Of a DNA stretch of 36,924 nt, positions 1-8,164 are shown piece after piece. Position 1 is the first letter of the stretch. Each line of letters starts with the position of its first letter. The translations under genes were made by a program, and so were the position numbers. A model generated the notes under the pieces. The model was not told the DNA's origin and did not search any database. It worked only from the letters and a program-made list of their open reading frames with translations. The stretch spans positions 1 to 36,924 of the forward strand of contig DAINMX010000040.1 in NCBI GenBank assembly GCA_036736205.1. The letters run 5' to 3'. The stretch is from XYA12-FULL-58-9 sp001798605 (GTDB taxonomy: Bacteria; Myxococcota; XYA12-FULL-58-9).

Positions 1-1
1 G

Positions 2-604
2 GTCGTCACCGCTCACTGGACCCGCGAGCTCAAGATCGAATTCTGGTCAAAAGGCAAAGACAAGAGCCTGATGCGCATTCTTGCCCCCAAGAAGGAAATG
101 GGTACGACAACCTTGATGGTCGAGCACAACATCTGGAACTACCTCCCCAAGGTCAAACGGGTCATCAAGGTCCCATCCTCAATGATGGGCGGCTCTTGGA
201 TGGGCAGCCACTTCACCAATGACGACCTCGTCAAAGACAGCCGCATGGCCGATGACTACACCTTCGAGATTTCCTTCAACGGCAAACAAGATCGCAAGAA
301 TGTCATCGAGATCACCTGCATCCCCAATGAGGACGCAGCTGTCGTGTGGGGCAAGATCATCGTCCAGGTGGAACAGGACACCTACCTCCCGACCAAGATG
401 ACCTACTTCAACGAAGACCTCGAGGTCGCTCGCACTATGATATTCTCCGACGTGAGAAGAATGGCGGATCGCACCATCCCTGCCGTCGCCACCATCATCC
501 CGGCCGATGAGCCCAAGGAATCGACAACGGTCACCTACGAAGAGATCGCCTTCGATGTTCCCATCCAAGATAATCTATTTAGCAAACGCAGCCTCGAGAG
601 GTAA
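2..604 (+). CDS. Outer membrane lipoprotein-sorting protein (LolA-like), 5' partial
   Basis: The frame is open from base 2, so the gene begins upstream and the first in-frame ATG (71) is internal. The residues before that ATG (TRELKIEFWSKGKDKSL) run smoothly into the rest, which is typical of the beta-rich 'outer membrane lipoprotein-sorting protein' family related to LolA. Family features visible are the segment around NYLPKVKRVIKVP followed by SSMMGGSWMGSHF. Such proteins are periplasmic carriers for lipoproteins or hydrophobic ligands. The stop lies 2 nt before the first permease gene, so this is the first visible member of a transporter operon with the two permeases and the ATPase. The N-terminus and signal peptide lie outside the window. 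The family call is good; the cargo is unknown. Confidence 0.8.
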   Translation, partial: VVTAHWTRELKIEFWSKGKDKSLMRILAPKKEMGTTTLMVEHNIWNYLPKVKRVIKVPSSMMGGSWMGSHFTNDDLVKDSRMADDYTFEISFNGKQDRKNVIEITCIPNEDAAVVWGKIIVQVEQDTYLPTKMTYFNEDLEVARTMIFSDVRRMADRTIPAVATIIPADEPKESTTVTYEEIAFDVPIQDNLFSKRSLER

Positions 605-606
605 TC

Positions 607-1824
607 ATGTCGACCTTTCGCATTGCCTGGCGCAATCTGCTGCGTAACCGACGCCGCACTGCCATTACCGTCACCGCGGTGGCGTTCAACACTGGCATCC
701 TCATCGCCTCATTGGCGCTGATGGAGGGGATGCGAGTGCAAATGCTTCGCTCTGCAACGCGTCTACTGGTTGGCGACGCACAGATTCACGCGCCAAACTT
801 TCGCGCCGAACGCTCGATGTACGACGACATCAAAGATGCCGATAGCCTCGTCGCCAATGTTCACGCCAAAGGTATGCTCGCAGCGCCTCGTTCATACGGT
901 TTCGGTCTGATCTCATCCGGTGCCAAGTCTGCTGGGGCCATGTTTGTTGGTGTCGTACCAGAAGCGGAGGAGAAAGCCTTCGAGCTCGCCCGCGAAATGG
1001 CGAGCGGCGCCTACCTGAAACACGGCGCTGAACGCCAGGTGGTCATCGGCAACAAGCTCGCCCGCAGCCTCAACGCCGACATTGGCACGGAGCTCGTGGC
1101 GGTGGTGCAAGCAGCAGATGGATCAATAGGCAACGAGCTTTACACGGTCGGTGGCATCCTCAAGACCGTTGGCGAAGACATTGACCGCGGCGCGGTGTTT
1201 TTCGACAGCGATGACTTTGCTGAGCTCTTTGTTTCCGCAGGCCGGGTGCACGAAATTGCCATCAACGGCCGAGGAGTCGACTCCGCCGACATCGTCGCTC
1301 TGCTGCAACCGACCGCCCGCGGGGTTGTGGTCGAATCATGGCGCGACATCATGCCGATGGTCTCGGACATGGTGAACATGATGGGCGCCATGGTTGCGCT
1401 GTTTGGTTTCGTCTTTTTCCTCGGCGCGGGCCTCGGCGTGCTCAACACCATGCTCATGGCCACCCACGACCGTGTGCGAGAGTTTGGCGTGCTCAAGGCG
1501 CTGGGGGCGACCCCCTGGCGCATCATTCGCGACGTCACCACTGAGGGATTTGTTTTAGCTCTCGTTTCGACCGCCTTTGGCCTTGCCATCGGTGTGGCCA
1601 CGGGGGTCTACTTGAACCGAGCAGGCATCGACCTGCGCAATGTCGCTGACTCCTCCTTTGGCTTTGCCGGCATCGCCTGGGATCCCCTTTGGCGCGGTTA
1701 CATGACCCTAGGCGATGTCGTCACATCTGTGGTGGCCATGTGGGCGGCGTGCGTACTGGCTTCCCTCTACCCCGCAATCATGGTTGCGCGGCTCGACGCC
1801 GCACGGGCCATGACCCACGTCTGA
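607..1824 (+). CDS. ABC transporter permease, FtsX/MacB type (first of two)
   Basis: This 405-residue inner-membrane protein has the MacB/LolC-LolE layout. A short cytoplasmic start (FRIAWRNLLRNRRRTAITV) leads into one membrane helix at about residues 18-40. A periplasmic domain of about 220 residues follows, then three helices near 260-290, 310-340 and 370-395. The FtsX signature region is the stretch with REFGVLKALGATPWRIIR. The gene begins 2 nt after the LolA-like gene and ends 10 nt before a second permease of the same type. The two permeases plus the ATPase at 3078 would form a heterodimeric LolCDE/MacB-like complex. Such complexes do not pump across the membrane in the classical sense but move substrates from the outer leaflet or periplasm, here presumably lipoproteins handed to the LolA-like partner. 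The substrate is inferred from context. Confidence 0.88.
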   Translation: MSTFRIAWRNLLRNRRRTAITVTAVAFNTGILIASLALMEGMRVQMLRSATRLLVGDAQIHAPNFRAERSMYDDIKDADSLVANVHAKGMLAAPRSYGFGLISSGAKSAGAMFVGVVPEAEEKAFELAREMASGAYLKHGAERQVVIGNKLARSLNADIGTELVAVVQAADGSIGNELYTVGGILKTVGEDIDRGAVFFDSDDFAELFVSAGRVHEIAINGRGVDSADIVALLQPTARGVVVESWRDIMPMVSDMVNMMGAMVALFGFVFFLGAGLGVLNTMLMATHDRVREFGVLKALGATPWRIIRDVTTEGFVLALVSTAFGLAIGVATGVYLNRAGIDLRNVADSSFGFAGIAWDPLWRGYMTLGDVVTSVVAMWAACVLASLYPAIMVARLDAARAMTHV

Positions 1825-1834
1825 GGGGCCATTT

Positions 1835-3064
1835 ATGTTCACCTTACTTCGAGTTTCGTGGCGCAACCTCTGGCGCAAGAAGTGGCGAACCGCCATCACG
1901 GTCAGCGCCATCACCTTCGCCCTGACCCTCAATGTCTTCATGATCTCTCTCGCCGAGGGCATCTACGACAAGATGATCTTCGACGCCGTCCGGCAGTATG
2001 CCGGCCACATTACCCTCGAAGCACCCGAGTATCGCAACGCACCGGCAGTCGACCTGGTTGTTGGCGACGTCGCGGCACTGCGCGAGAAAGCAAAGAAACT
2101 GCCTGACGTCGAGCGTACCAAGGTACTCATAATGGGTCAGGGAGTCGCAAAGAGCGCCGATGGCTCGGTCGGTATTGCCCTGATGGGAGTGGAACCGAGC
2201 GCCGAAGCGAGTGTTTCACCGTTGGCTCACAAAATCGAGAAGGGCAGTTATCTTGAGGATGATGACAACAAAATGATTGTCATTGGCTCTACATTGGCAG
2301 AGAGGCTCGACCTCAATGTCGGCAAAAAGTTGGTGATTGCAACCAACAACATTCACGGCGATCTCGTCGAGCAGAAATTGAAGGTCAAAGGCATCTTCAA
2401 CACCGGATCAGCGGAAATCGACGGCTACGTGGTGCAGGTACCCATTCCTTTTGCTCGAGAGCTTTATGGCCTAGACACGGACCAGGTCACGCAACTGGGA
2501 ATCGTCGTCGCAGACGCAGAAAAGCGCGACGCCGTACTCAAACGCGTCCGCGACATGGTGGGTGCCAATGTTGCCGTGCACCCCTGGGAAGAGGTGATGC
2601 CCGCAGTGGCGGCCTACATCAAACTCGACGGTGGATCGAACTATGTCATGCAGGGCATTCTTTTGTTTCTTACCTTGTTTACCATATTCAACACGCTCTT
2701 GATGTCAGTGCTCGAACGGACCCGCGAGTTCGCAGTGCAACTGGCCCTGGGCACATCGCCACTTTGGATACGCGCGCAGATCTTTTGCGAATCGGTGTTC
2801 ATTGGCCTGCTCGGTTGCGCTGTGGGCCTGACCTGCGGTGGCCTGCTCGGTTACTACTTCGAAGTCTACGGCCTCGATATGGCATCGATGTACGGGGAAG
2901 GCTTGACCGTCTCAGGCCTCGCCATCGACTCTATCGTCCACGGCAAGGTCACCGCTCGGACTCTCTTGACGTTGGGTGGCATCGTGGTCGTCTCCATCAT
3001 TTTTACCAGTCTATTTACCATGCGCCGTATTTCACGCATCGCCGTCGCCGACGTGCTGCGCTAG
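1835..3064 (+). CDS. ABC transporter permease, FtsX/MacB type (second of two)
   Basis: This 409-residue paralogue of the preceding gene has the same order: a basic N-terminus (RVSWRNLWRKKWRTAITV), helix 1 at about 18-40, a large periplasmic domain, then three C-terminal helices. The FtsX-type coupling segment TREFAVQLALGTSPLWIR sits between helices 2 and 3. A GAGGGG Shine-Dalgarno sequence lies about 6 nt before the ATG. It is the likely dimer partner of the upstream permease, as LolC is of LolE. The two proteins differ substantially in the periplasmic domain, as expected when one contacts the carrier and the other the substrate. The transporter assignment is firm; the cargo is not known. Confidence 0.88.
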   Translation: MFTLLRVSWRNLWRKKWRTAITVSAITFALTLNVFMISLAEGIYDKMIFDAVRQYAGHITLEAPEYRNAPAVDLVVGDVAALREKAKKLPDVERTKVLIMGQGVAKSADGSVGIALMGVEPSAEASVSPLAHKIEKGSYLEDDDNKMIVIGSTLAERLDLNVGKKLVIATNNIHGDLVEQKLKVKGIFNTGSAEIDGYVVQVPIPFARELYGLDTDQVTQLGIVVADAEKRDAVLKRVRDMVGANVAVHPWEEVMPAVAAYIKLDGGSNYVMQGILLFLTLFTIFNTLLMSVLERTREFAVQLALGTSPLWIRAQIFCESVFIGLLGCAVGLTCGGLLGYYFEVYGLDMASMYGEGLTVSGLAIDSIVHGKVTARTLLTLGGIVVVSIIFTSLFTMRRISRIAVADVLR

Positions 3065-3077
3065 CGAGGTCCATGTC

Positions 3078-3767
3078 ATGACATCCATTGTTCAGCTCAC
3101 AGGGGTCACCAAGGACTACGGACACGGGGACGTCAGCGTCCACGCGTTGCGTGGTATCGACCTATCCATCCACAAAGGTGACTTCGCCGCTGTCGCCGGG
3201 CCGTCCGGTTCGGGGAAGACCACGCTCCTCAATATCGTCAGCGGCCTCGACAAACCAACGGCAGGAAAGGTCATGCTCGGGGGTGACGATGTGACGAAGA
3301 TGAGCGCCGCACAACTCAGTCGCCTGCGTTTGCAACGCATCGGCTTCGTGTTCCAGGCATACAACCTGATGCCTGTGCTCACCGCCTTTGAGAACGCCGA
3401 GTACGTGTTGATGATGCAAGGCGTACCGACAGCTGAACGTCGGGAGCGGGTCATGGCGATCCTCAAACAGGTAGGTCTCGCTGGCATGGAGCACCGCTTC
3501 CCTCGCGAGCTCTCCGGCGGTCAACAACAACGCGTGGCCATCGCCCGCGCCATCGCCAGTAGACCCGCGTTGGTACTCGCCGATGAGCCCACCGCCAACC
3601 TCGACTCAGCGACAGGTTCTGCGTTGCTCGACTTGATGACCGAGCTCAATGAAGAGCACGGGACGACGTTCTTGTTCTCGAGCCACGATTCCAATGTCAT
3701 CAATCGAGCGAAACGCCTGATTCGCATCAAAGATGGAGCGATCGATGGTGATGATGCTCCTCACTAG
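3078..3767 (+). CDS. ABC transporter ATP-binding protein, LolD/MacB type
   Basis: This is a 229-residue cytoplasmic ATPase of the lipoprotein-releasing/MacB group. Visible motifs are Walker A GPSGSGKTT at about 38-46, a Q-loop in FVFQAYNLMP, the signature LSGGQQQRVAIARA near 140, Walker B ALVLADEPTANLD, and the switch His in SSHDSN. The open frame extends upstream to 2976, but that stretch lies inside the preceding permease gene. I chose the ATG at 3078 because GCGAGG precedes it by about 8 nt and translation then starts at the normal family N-terminus (TSIVQLTGVTKDYG). It follows the permease stop by 13 nt, so the set is co-transcribed. Its 3' end overlaps the start of the outer-membrane protein gene, which suggests translational coupling. 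Confidence 0.9.
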   Translation: MTSIVQLTGVTKDYGHGDVSVHALRGIDLSIHKGDFAAVAGPSGSGKTTLLNIVSGLDKPTAGKVMLGGDDVTKMSAAQLSRLRLQRIGFVFQAYNLMPVLTAFENAEYVLMMQGVPTAERRERVMAILKQVGLAGMEHRFPRELSGGQQQRVAIARAIASRPALVLADEPTANLDSATGSALLDLMTELNEEHGTTFLFSSHDSNVINRAKRLIRIKDGAIDGDDAPH

Positions 3768-5043
3768 GGGGAAAGATGCGCGGCGTCCGATTGCCACCTT
3801 CGCACCTATCGGCACAGCGGCAACGGTGGCGTTCCTTTTTGCCGTCACTGATGCCCATGCCATTGTTGGCGATCGGGGTGAGGCATTTGGTTTGGATGGG
3901 AGTTTTCGTACCGTCACCCTTGCCACACAGAATTACGATGCCCCCGCGCTGTTCGGGCCTGAAGATCACGCCGACGGCATGGCCCAAGGCATTCTGCGTC
4001 TCGTCGCGGGCGGTCATTTCAGCGATTGGCTGAGCTATGAGGCTCACCTGGTCCAGACCCTGACACTCGAGGCGTTCGGTGGGCCCGGCGGCTCTCGGGG
4101 AAGCACCGCTCTGTTGGGAACAGGGGGCGGCCCACTCCCCTACCGCTTCGTGCCTCTGCAGACCGCCTTTGGGGAGAAGCGCGCCTCTGACGTCCATGCC
4201 CAGCTCTTTGTCGATCGTCTGAGCTTCAAGCTCAGCTTCTCGCAGGCCGACGTCACCCTTGGACGCCAGGCCCTCACCTTCGGCAAAGCCTATTTCTGGA
4301 ACCCTCTGGATGTGTTCTTGGCCTTCGGCTCCACGCAATTCGACCGGGACTACAAAGCCGGCGTCGATGGCGCGCGTATCGACATTCCCCTTGGAGACTT
4401 CTCTGGGGTGACCCTGGTGGGAGTGATCGGCAATCACAAGACCGACGACTTGTACTTTGACTCTGCCATGGTCGCCCGCGCCTATGGGACGGTCGGCGAG
4501 TGGGATCTCGCCTTGCAGGGCGGCAAGATTCGCGGCGGCTATCAAATCGGCGCGGCAACCACCGGTGAAGTCTTCACCATCGAGCTCCGCGCCGAAGCCG
4601 CATATTTTCTCGCAATGAAAGAGGAGCCCCTAGACGACAACCTCACCGCGGTGGTGGGCGTGGGCCGACGTTTCGAAAGCACCCTCTATTTCCAGGCTGA
4701 GCACCTTTTCAATGGTGGAAGCACGAGCAGCCTCCTCGGTAGCCTAAGCCTGATGGGTGCGGGGCGGCTGCAGCAAGCCAGCCGCAACGTCACGGGTATC
4801 ACCGTGAGTTACGAGATCCTTCCCGTCTTGATCGGTTCTGTGACAACCCTTATCGAGTGGGACAATCTCTCGATGCTCTTGCAGCCCGGGTTGAGCTACT
4901 CCGCTGCAGACGAAGTCGATCTCATGGCAGGCGCGATAATCGCGGTGGGGAGCCGACCTGAGGCCGGTTTCTTGCCGATCCCGACCAGCGAGTTTGGCAC
5001 CTACTCGAATGTCTTCTATGCCGAGGCGAAGGCCTACTTCTAA
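3745..5043 (+). CDS. Predicted outer-membrane beta-barrel protein of the ABC operon
   Basis: A secreted protein of about 432 residues. An N-terminal signal peptide ends near the Ala-His-Ala of a VTDAHA segment. The mature part is rich in alternating hydrophobic/polar strands with many Gly, Tyr and Phe, and ends in aromatic EAKAYF, a typical terminal beta-strand for BAM-dependent assembly. ATGs exist at 3733, 3745, 3751 and 3754; I prefer 3745 because GGAG precedes it closely and 3733 has no ribosome site. The start lies inside the ATPase gene, so translation is probably coupled. Barrels of this kind often accompany LolA-like/MacB-like operons in deltaproteobacteria. It could be the outer-membrane endpoint of the pathway, but no substrate can be named. 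Confidence 0.75.
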   Translation: MVMMLLTRGKDARRPIATFAPIGTAATVAFLFAVTDAHAIVGDRGEAFGLDGSFRTVTLATQNYDAPALFGPEDHADGMAQGILRLVAGGHFSDWLSYEAHLVQTLTLEAFGGPGGSRGSTALLGTGGGPLPYRFVPLQTAFGEKRASDVHAQLFVDRLSFKLSFSQADVTLGRQALTFGKAYFWNPLDVFLAFGSTQFDRDYKAGVDGARIDIPLGDFSGVTLVGVIGNHKTDDLYFDSAMVARAYGTVGEWDLALQGGKIRGGYQIGAATTGEVFTIELRAEAAYFLAMKEEPLDDNLTAVVGVGRRFESTLYFQAEHLFNGGSTSSLLGSLSLMGAGRLQQASRNVTGITVSYEILPVLIGSVTTLIEWDNLSMLLQPGLSYSAADEVDLMAGAIIAVGSRPEAGFLPIPTSEFGTYSNVFYAEAKAYF

Positions 5044-5066
5044 CCGGTACGAATCCAACGTCCCAT

Positions 5067-7073
5067 CTATGGAGACAAAGGGTCGCCCGCATCGGCACCG
5101 AGCTGCGCTACGGCGTTCTCAAGCTCGGTTTCCCGCTCTTCCCATTCCAAGGTCAGTCGCTCGAGCTCACCCGCGTCGCGCTGGAAGGCACGATTGATTT
5201 CAGCGCTGCGCTCTTGATCGGAGAATATTTCTGGGGACGCGAGCTGCTGCTCGCGCTCGCTTTGAACGGCCTCGAGCTCGGTGATACGCGATTCGAGCGC
5301 CTCTATCCTTTTCTTGATAGGGCCCAGCACGACCTGGCGTCGCGCCCGCTCCTGTGCCTCCCGCCGGCGGCGTTCTTTGCCACTGCCCCCACCATCTTTG
5401 CGAGTCTCCTGTGGTCCCTCACCCTTGATCGACTCCTCACCGACAATGTCCAGTTGCCGAATCGTGGAGGTCATGTATTCGTCGAGGGTGCCGGGATAAA
5501 CCTCCACGGTACCGTCCGCGACGTTCCAAATGACTGTCGCCAGCCGCCGCAAGAACGAACGGTTGTGGCTGGCAAAAATCAGAGCCCCATCAAAGGTAGA
5601 CAGCGCCTCCGACAACCGCTCACTGGAGGCAAGATCGAGGTGGTTGGTGGGCTCGTCCATCAACAGCAAATTGCCCGAAGTCGTGAGTAGCCTTGCCAAC
5701 CCCACACGGGCGCGTTCGCCGCCAGAAAGCACTTTGATGTTTTTTTCAACCTCGTCACCGGTGAATCCGAGAGTGCCGAGAAGTGTCCGCACCAGAACGG
5801 GTGTCAATGACTCCGTCGTGGACAACACCTCTTCGAGAATGGTCCGTTCTGGATCGAGGGTCTCGTTGTGATGCTGCGCATAATAGCCAACCTCGACGTG
5901 GTGGCCAAAAGAGATGCTCCCGCCATCGCACTCGACCTCACCTGCCAGCATCTTCAGAAGAGTCGTCTTGCCAGCGCCATTGGCACCGATGATGCCAACC
6001 TTGTCGCCACGCAGAACGGACAAAGAGACGCCGTCGAGAACCGTCCGGTCACCAAAATCCTTGCGCAAGCCTTCGGTCATGAGGACTTGTTTGCTGGTGC
6101 GAGATGTCGCTGGAAAACGAAACGCCAACTTCCCATGTGAGCCGAGCTCTTCAACCTCATCCATGCGATCCAACGCCTTGATGCGGCTCTGCACTGCTCG
6201 AGCCTTGGTGGCCTGAGCACGAAAACGATTGATGAACTTCTCCGCCTTCTCCCGCTCCCGCTTGATGTTCCGGGCCCGATTCTCGAGCACTAACTCCTCC
6301 TGCGCGCGCAAGCGCAGGTAGTCCTCGTAGTTGCCCTGGTAGTGGCGCACACCCTCTGGCTCGAAGCTGACCACCCGGCGCACTTGCTCGTTGAGGAACT
6401 CGCGGTCGTGGCAGATGAGGATGAACGGACGCTGATACCGCGAGAGGAACGCCGAGAGCCACGCCACCGACGGCATGTCGAGATGATTGGTTGGCTCGTC
6501 GAGCAACAACAGGTCGGGCTGAACAAAGAGCAATGATGCAAGAAGTACTCGCATCTTCCAGCCACCACTGAACTCATTAATATCGCGGCTCGCGTCCTCC
6601 GATTTAAATCCGAGGCCTGCGAGAATCCGTAAGGCGATGTGATCCTCGTAGTCCCGTTCGAAGGCATCGAGTCGCTGGTGCAACTCCGCCAGGCGGCCAG
6701 AGATCTCGAGAAGCGCCCGTTCATCGCATTGAGCGCGGTCGAGAAGCTGCAGCTCGGCTTCGGTTTGGACGATTTGGGACTCGAGATAGTCGCGGCCAGG
6801 CACCTCGTCGCGCAACATCTGCAGTATGTTGCGACCACCGGGCACTTCGATGTCCTGCGGTAGATAACCAATACGAGTATTGTGCTTGCGCGACACATTG
6901 CCGCCGTCAACCTCCTGTTCGCCAGTAATGACGCGCAACAGCGAGGTTTTACCCGAACCATTGGGACCAATGAGGCCGATGCGATCGTTATGGTCGATCT
7001 GCATGCTGAGCTCACCAAAGAGCCGCTTCTTGCCCAGATGCAGGGTAACACAATCAAAGGTCAATAATGCCAC
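5067..7073 (-). CDS. ABC-F family ATPase with two ABC domains (Uup/EttA-like)
   Basis: A soluble protein of 668 residues with two ABC cassettes and no membrane segments. Domain 1 has Walker A GPNGSGKTS, signature FSGGWKMR and Walker B LLLDEPTNHLD. The interdomain linker is basic and helical (REKAEKFINRFRAQATKARA). Domain 2 has GANGAGKTT, LSGGERARVG and LLMDEPTNHLD. A charged coiled-coil tail follows from about residue 560. This architecture defines ABC-F proteins, which act on ribosomes (translation factors or antibiotic-resistance factors) or, for Uup, in DNA transactions. I chose the GTG at 7073 because it gives the canonical family start ALLTFDCVTLHLG. The frame continues to a TTG at 7127, adding 18 residues that look non-native. 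The gene is convergent with the preceding operon, and the stops are only about 25 nt apart. Confidence 0.93.
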   Translation of the reverse strand: MALLTFDCVTLHLGKKRLFGELSMQIDHNDRIGLIGPNGSGKTSLLRVITGEQEVDGGNVSRKHNTRIGYLPQDIEVPGGRNILQMLRDEVPGRDYLESQIVQTEAELQLLDRAQCDERALLEISGRLAELHQRLDAFERDYEDHIALRILAGLGFKSEDASRDINEFSGGWKMRVLLASLLFVQPDLLLLDEPTNHLDMPSVAWLSAFLSRYQRPFILICHDREFLNEQVRRVVSFEPEGVRHYQGNYEDYLRLRAQEELVLENRARNIKREREKAEKFINRFRAQATKARAVQSRIKALDRMDEVEELGSHGKLAFRFPATSRTSKQVLMTEGLRKDFGDRTVLDGVSLSVLRGDKVGIIGANGAGKTTLLKMLAGEVECDGGSISFGHHVEVGYYAQHHNETLDPERTILEEVLSTTESLTPVLVRTLLGTLGFTGDEVEKNIKVLSGGERARVGLARLLTTSGNLLLMDEPTNHLDLASSERLSEALSTFDGALIFASHNRSFLRRLATVIWNVADGTVEVYPGTLDEYMTSTIRQLDIVGEESIKGEGPQETRKDGGGSGKERRRREAQERARRQVVLGPIKKRIEALESRITELEAVQSEREQQLASPEIFSDQERSAEINRAFQRDAGELERLTLEWEERETELENAVAQLGADAGDPLSP

Positions 7074-7256
7074 GGGACGGGCTTTGTACCGCAAACAGGG
7101 GACGATCACACTAGGTTTGCCACACAATCAAACACCAACCACGACTGACCAGCCAGCGAATCGACCGCTGCTCCTCGCGTTGGCGGGATTCGCGGACTTT
7201 GATAGGGGTCACCATTCGAACAATCGTTTCGAGCGCAACCTCCACGGGTGAAAACC

Positions 7257-8093
7257 ATGACGAGCATCCCTCCGGCATCCATCAAGCGAGCCAGCCAGGC
7301 CATTGCTGAGGCTGACGCACTGTTCATCGGCGCTGGGGCCGGCATGGGGGTCGACTCCGGATTGCCTGATTTCCGCGGTAACGAAGGGTTTTGGAACGCC
7401 TATCCGCCGTTCAGAGAGGCCGGTTTGTCCTTTGTCGACATGGCCAACCCCGCCTGGTTCGCTCGAGATGCAACTCGCGCTTGGGGCTTCTATGGTCATC
7501 GCCTCAACCTCTACCGTCGGACCAAACCGCACCCAGGGTTTGACCTGCTCTTCAACTGGGTCCAACGCAAAAAGGGCGGTGCCTACGTCTTCACATCCAA
7601 CGTCGATGGCCAATTTCAGCGGGCAGGTTTCCCGAAAGATCGCATGGTCGAGTGTCACGGATCCATCCTCCACTTCCAGTGCAGCACCCCCTGCTGCAAC
7701 GCTATCTGGCCAGGCGACGAAACCCAGGTAGATATTGACGAGACGAGTTTTCGCGCTCGACCACCGTTGCCGCAGTGTTCAAATTGCGGCGGGATCGCCC
7801 GCCCCAACATACTCATGTTTGGCGACGGCGGGTGGCTGAGCGGCCGCACCAGCCACCAAGAGGACGGTCTCTCTGCATGGCTCGACCATGTGCGATCACA
7901 ACGCATCGCAGTCATCGAGATAGGCGCAGGCTCTGCGGTGCCCACGGTTCGTTGGACCTGCCAACAGATCGCTCGCACACACGATGCGGCGCTCATCCGC
8001 GTCAATCCTCGAGAGCCCGAGGGTCCCGAGGGAACCATCTCATTGGCAGCCGGTGCCCTCGAGGCTCTCAGCCAGATTGATGGTGCCACGTAA
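7257..8093 (+). CDS. Sir2 (sirtuin) family NAD-dependent protein
   Basis: This 278-residue Rossmann-type sirtuin has an NAD-binding loop reading GAGAGMGVDSGLPDFRG at about 25-41. A TSNVDG segment (113-118) stands where most sirtuins have TQNID, and the catalytic His is in VECHGS (His134). A zinc module uses Cys142/Cys146 and Cys174/Cys177. Family members remove acyl groups from lysine using NAD, or act as ADP-ribosyltransferases. The Ala/Gly-rich NAD loop and NVDG place it in a bacterial side group whose substrate I cannot name. The frame has a GTG at 7248, but the ATG at 7257 has a GGGTGA ribosome site and the better N-terminus. It is divergent from the ABC-F gene and stands alone. Confidence 0.85.
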   Translation: MTSIPPASIKRASQAIAEADALFIGAGAGMGVDSGLPDFRGNEGFWNAYPPFREAGLSFVDMANPAWFARDATRAWGFYGHRLNLYRRTKPHPGFDLLFNWVQRKKGGAYVFTSNVDGQFQRAGFPKDRMVECHGSILHFQCSTPCCNAIWPGDETQVDIDETSFRARPPLPQCSNCGGIARPNILMFGDGGWLSGRTSHQEDGLSAWLDHVRSQRIAVIEIGAGSAVPTVRWTCQQIARTHDAALIRVNPREPEGPEGTISLAAGALEALSQIDGAT

Positions 8094-8164
8094 TCGGTGC
8101 TGCGTCATCGAAATCCACGCTTTCCTTCTCTGCCAAGCACGACTACCATGATGCCGGAGACGCC

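Noticed and set aside
3776..4033. 85-codon plus-strand frame with a strong GGGGGAAAG before its ATG
   Set aside because: It lies in another frame inside the outer-membrane protein gene, which has a good signal peptide and barrel composition. The Arg/Pro-rich product is not protein-like.
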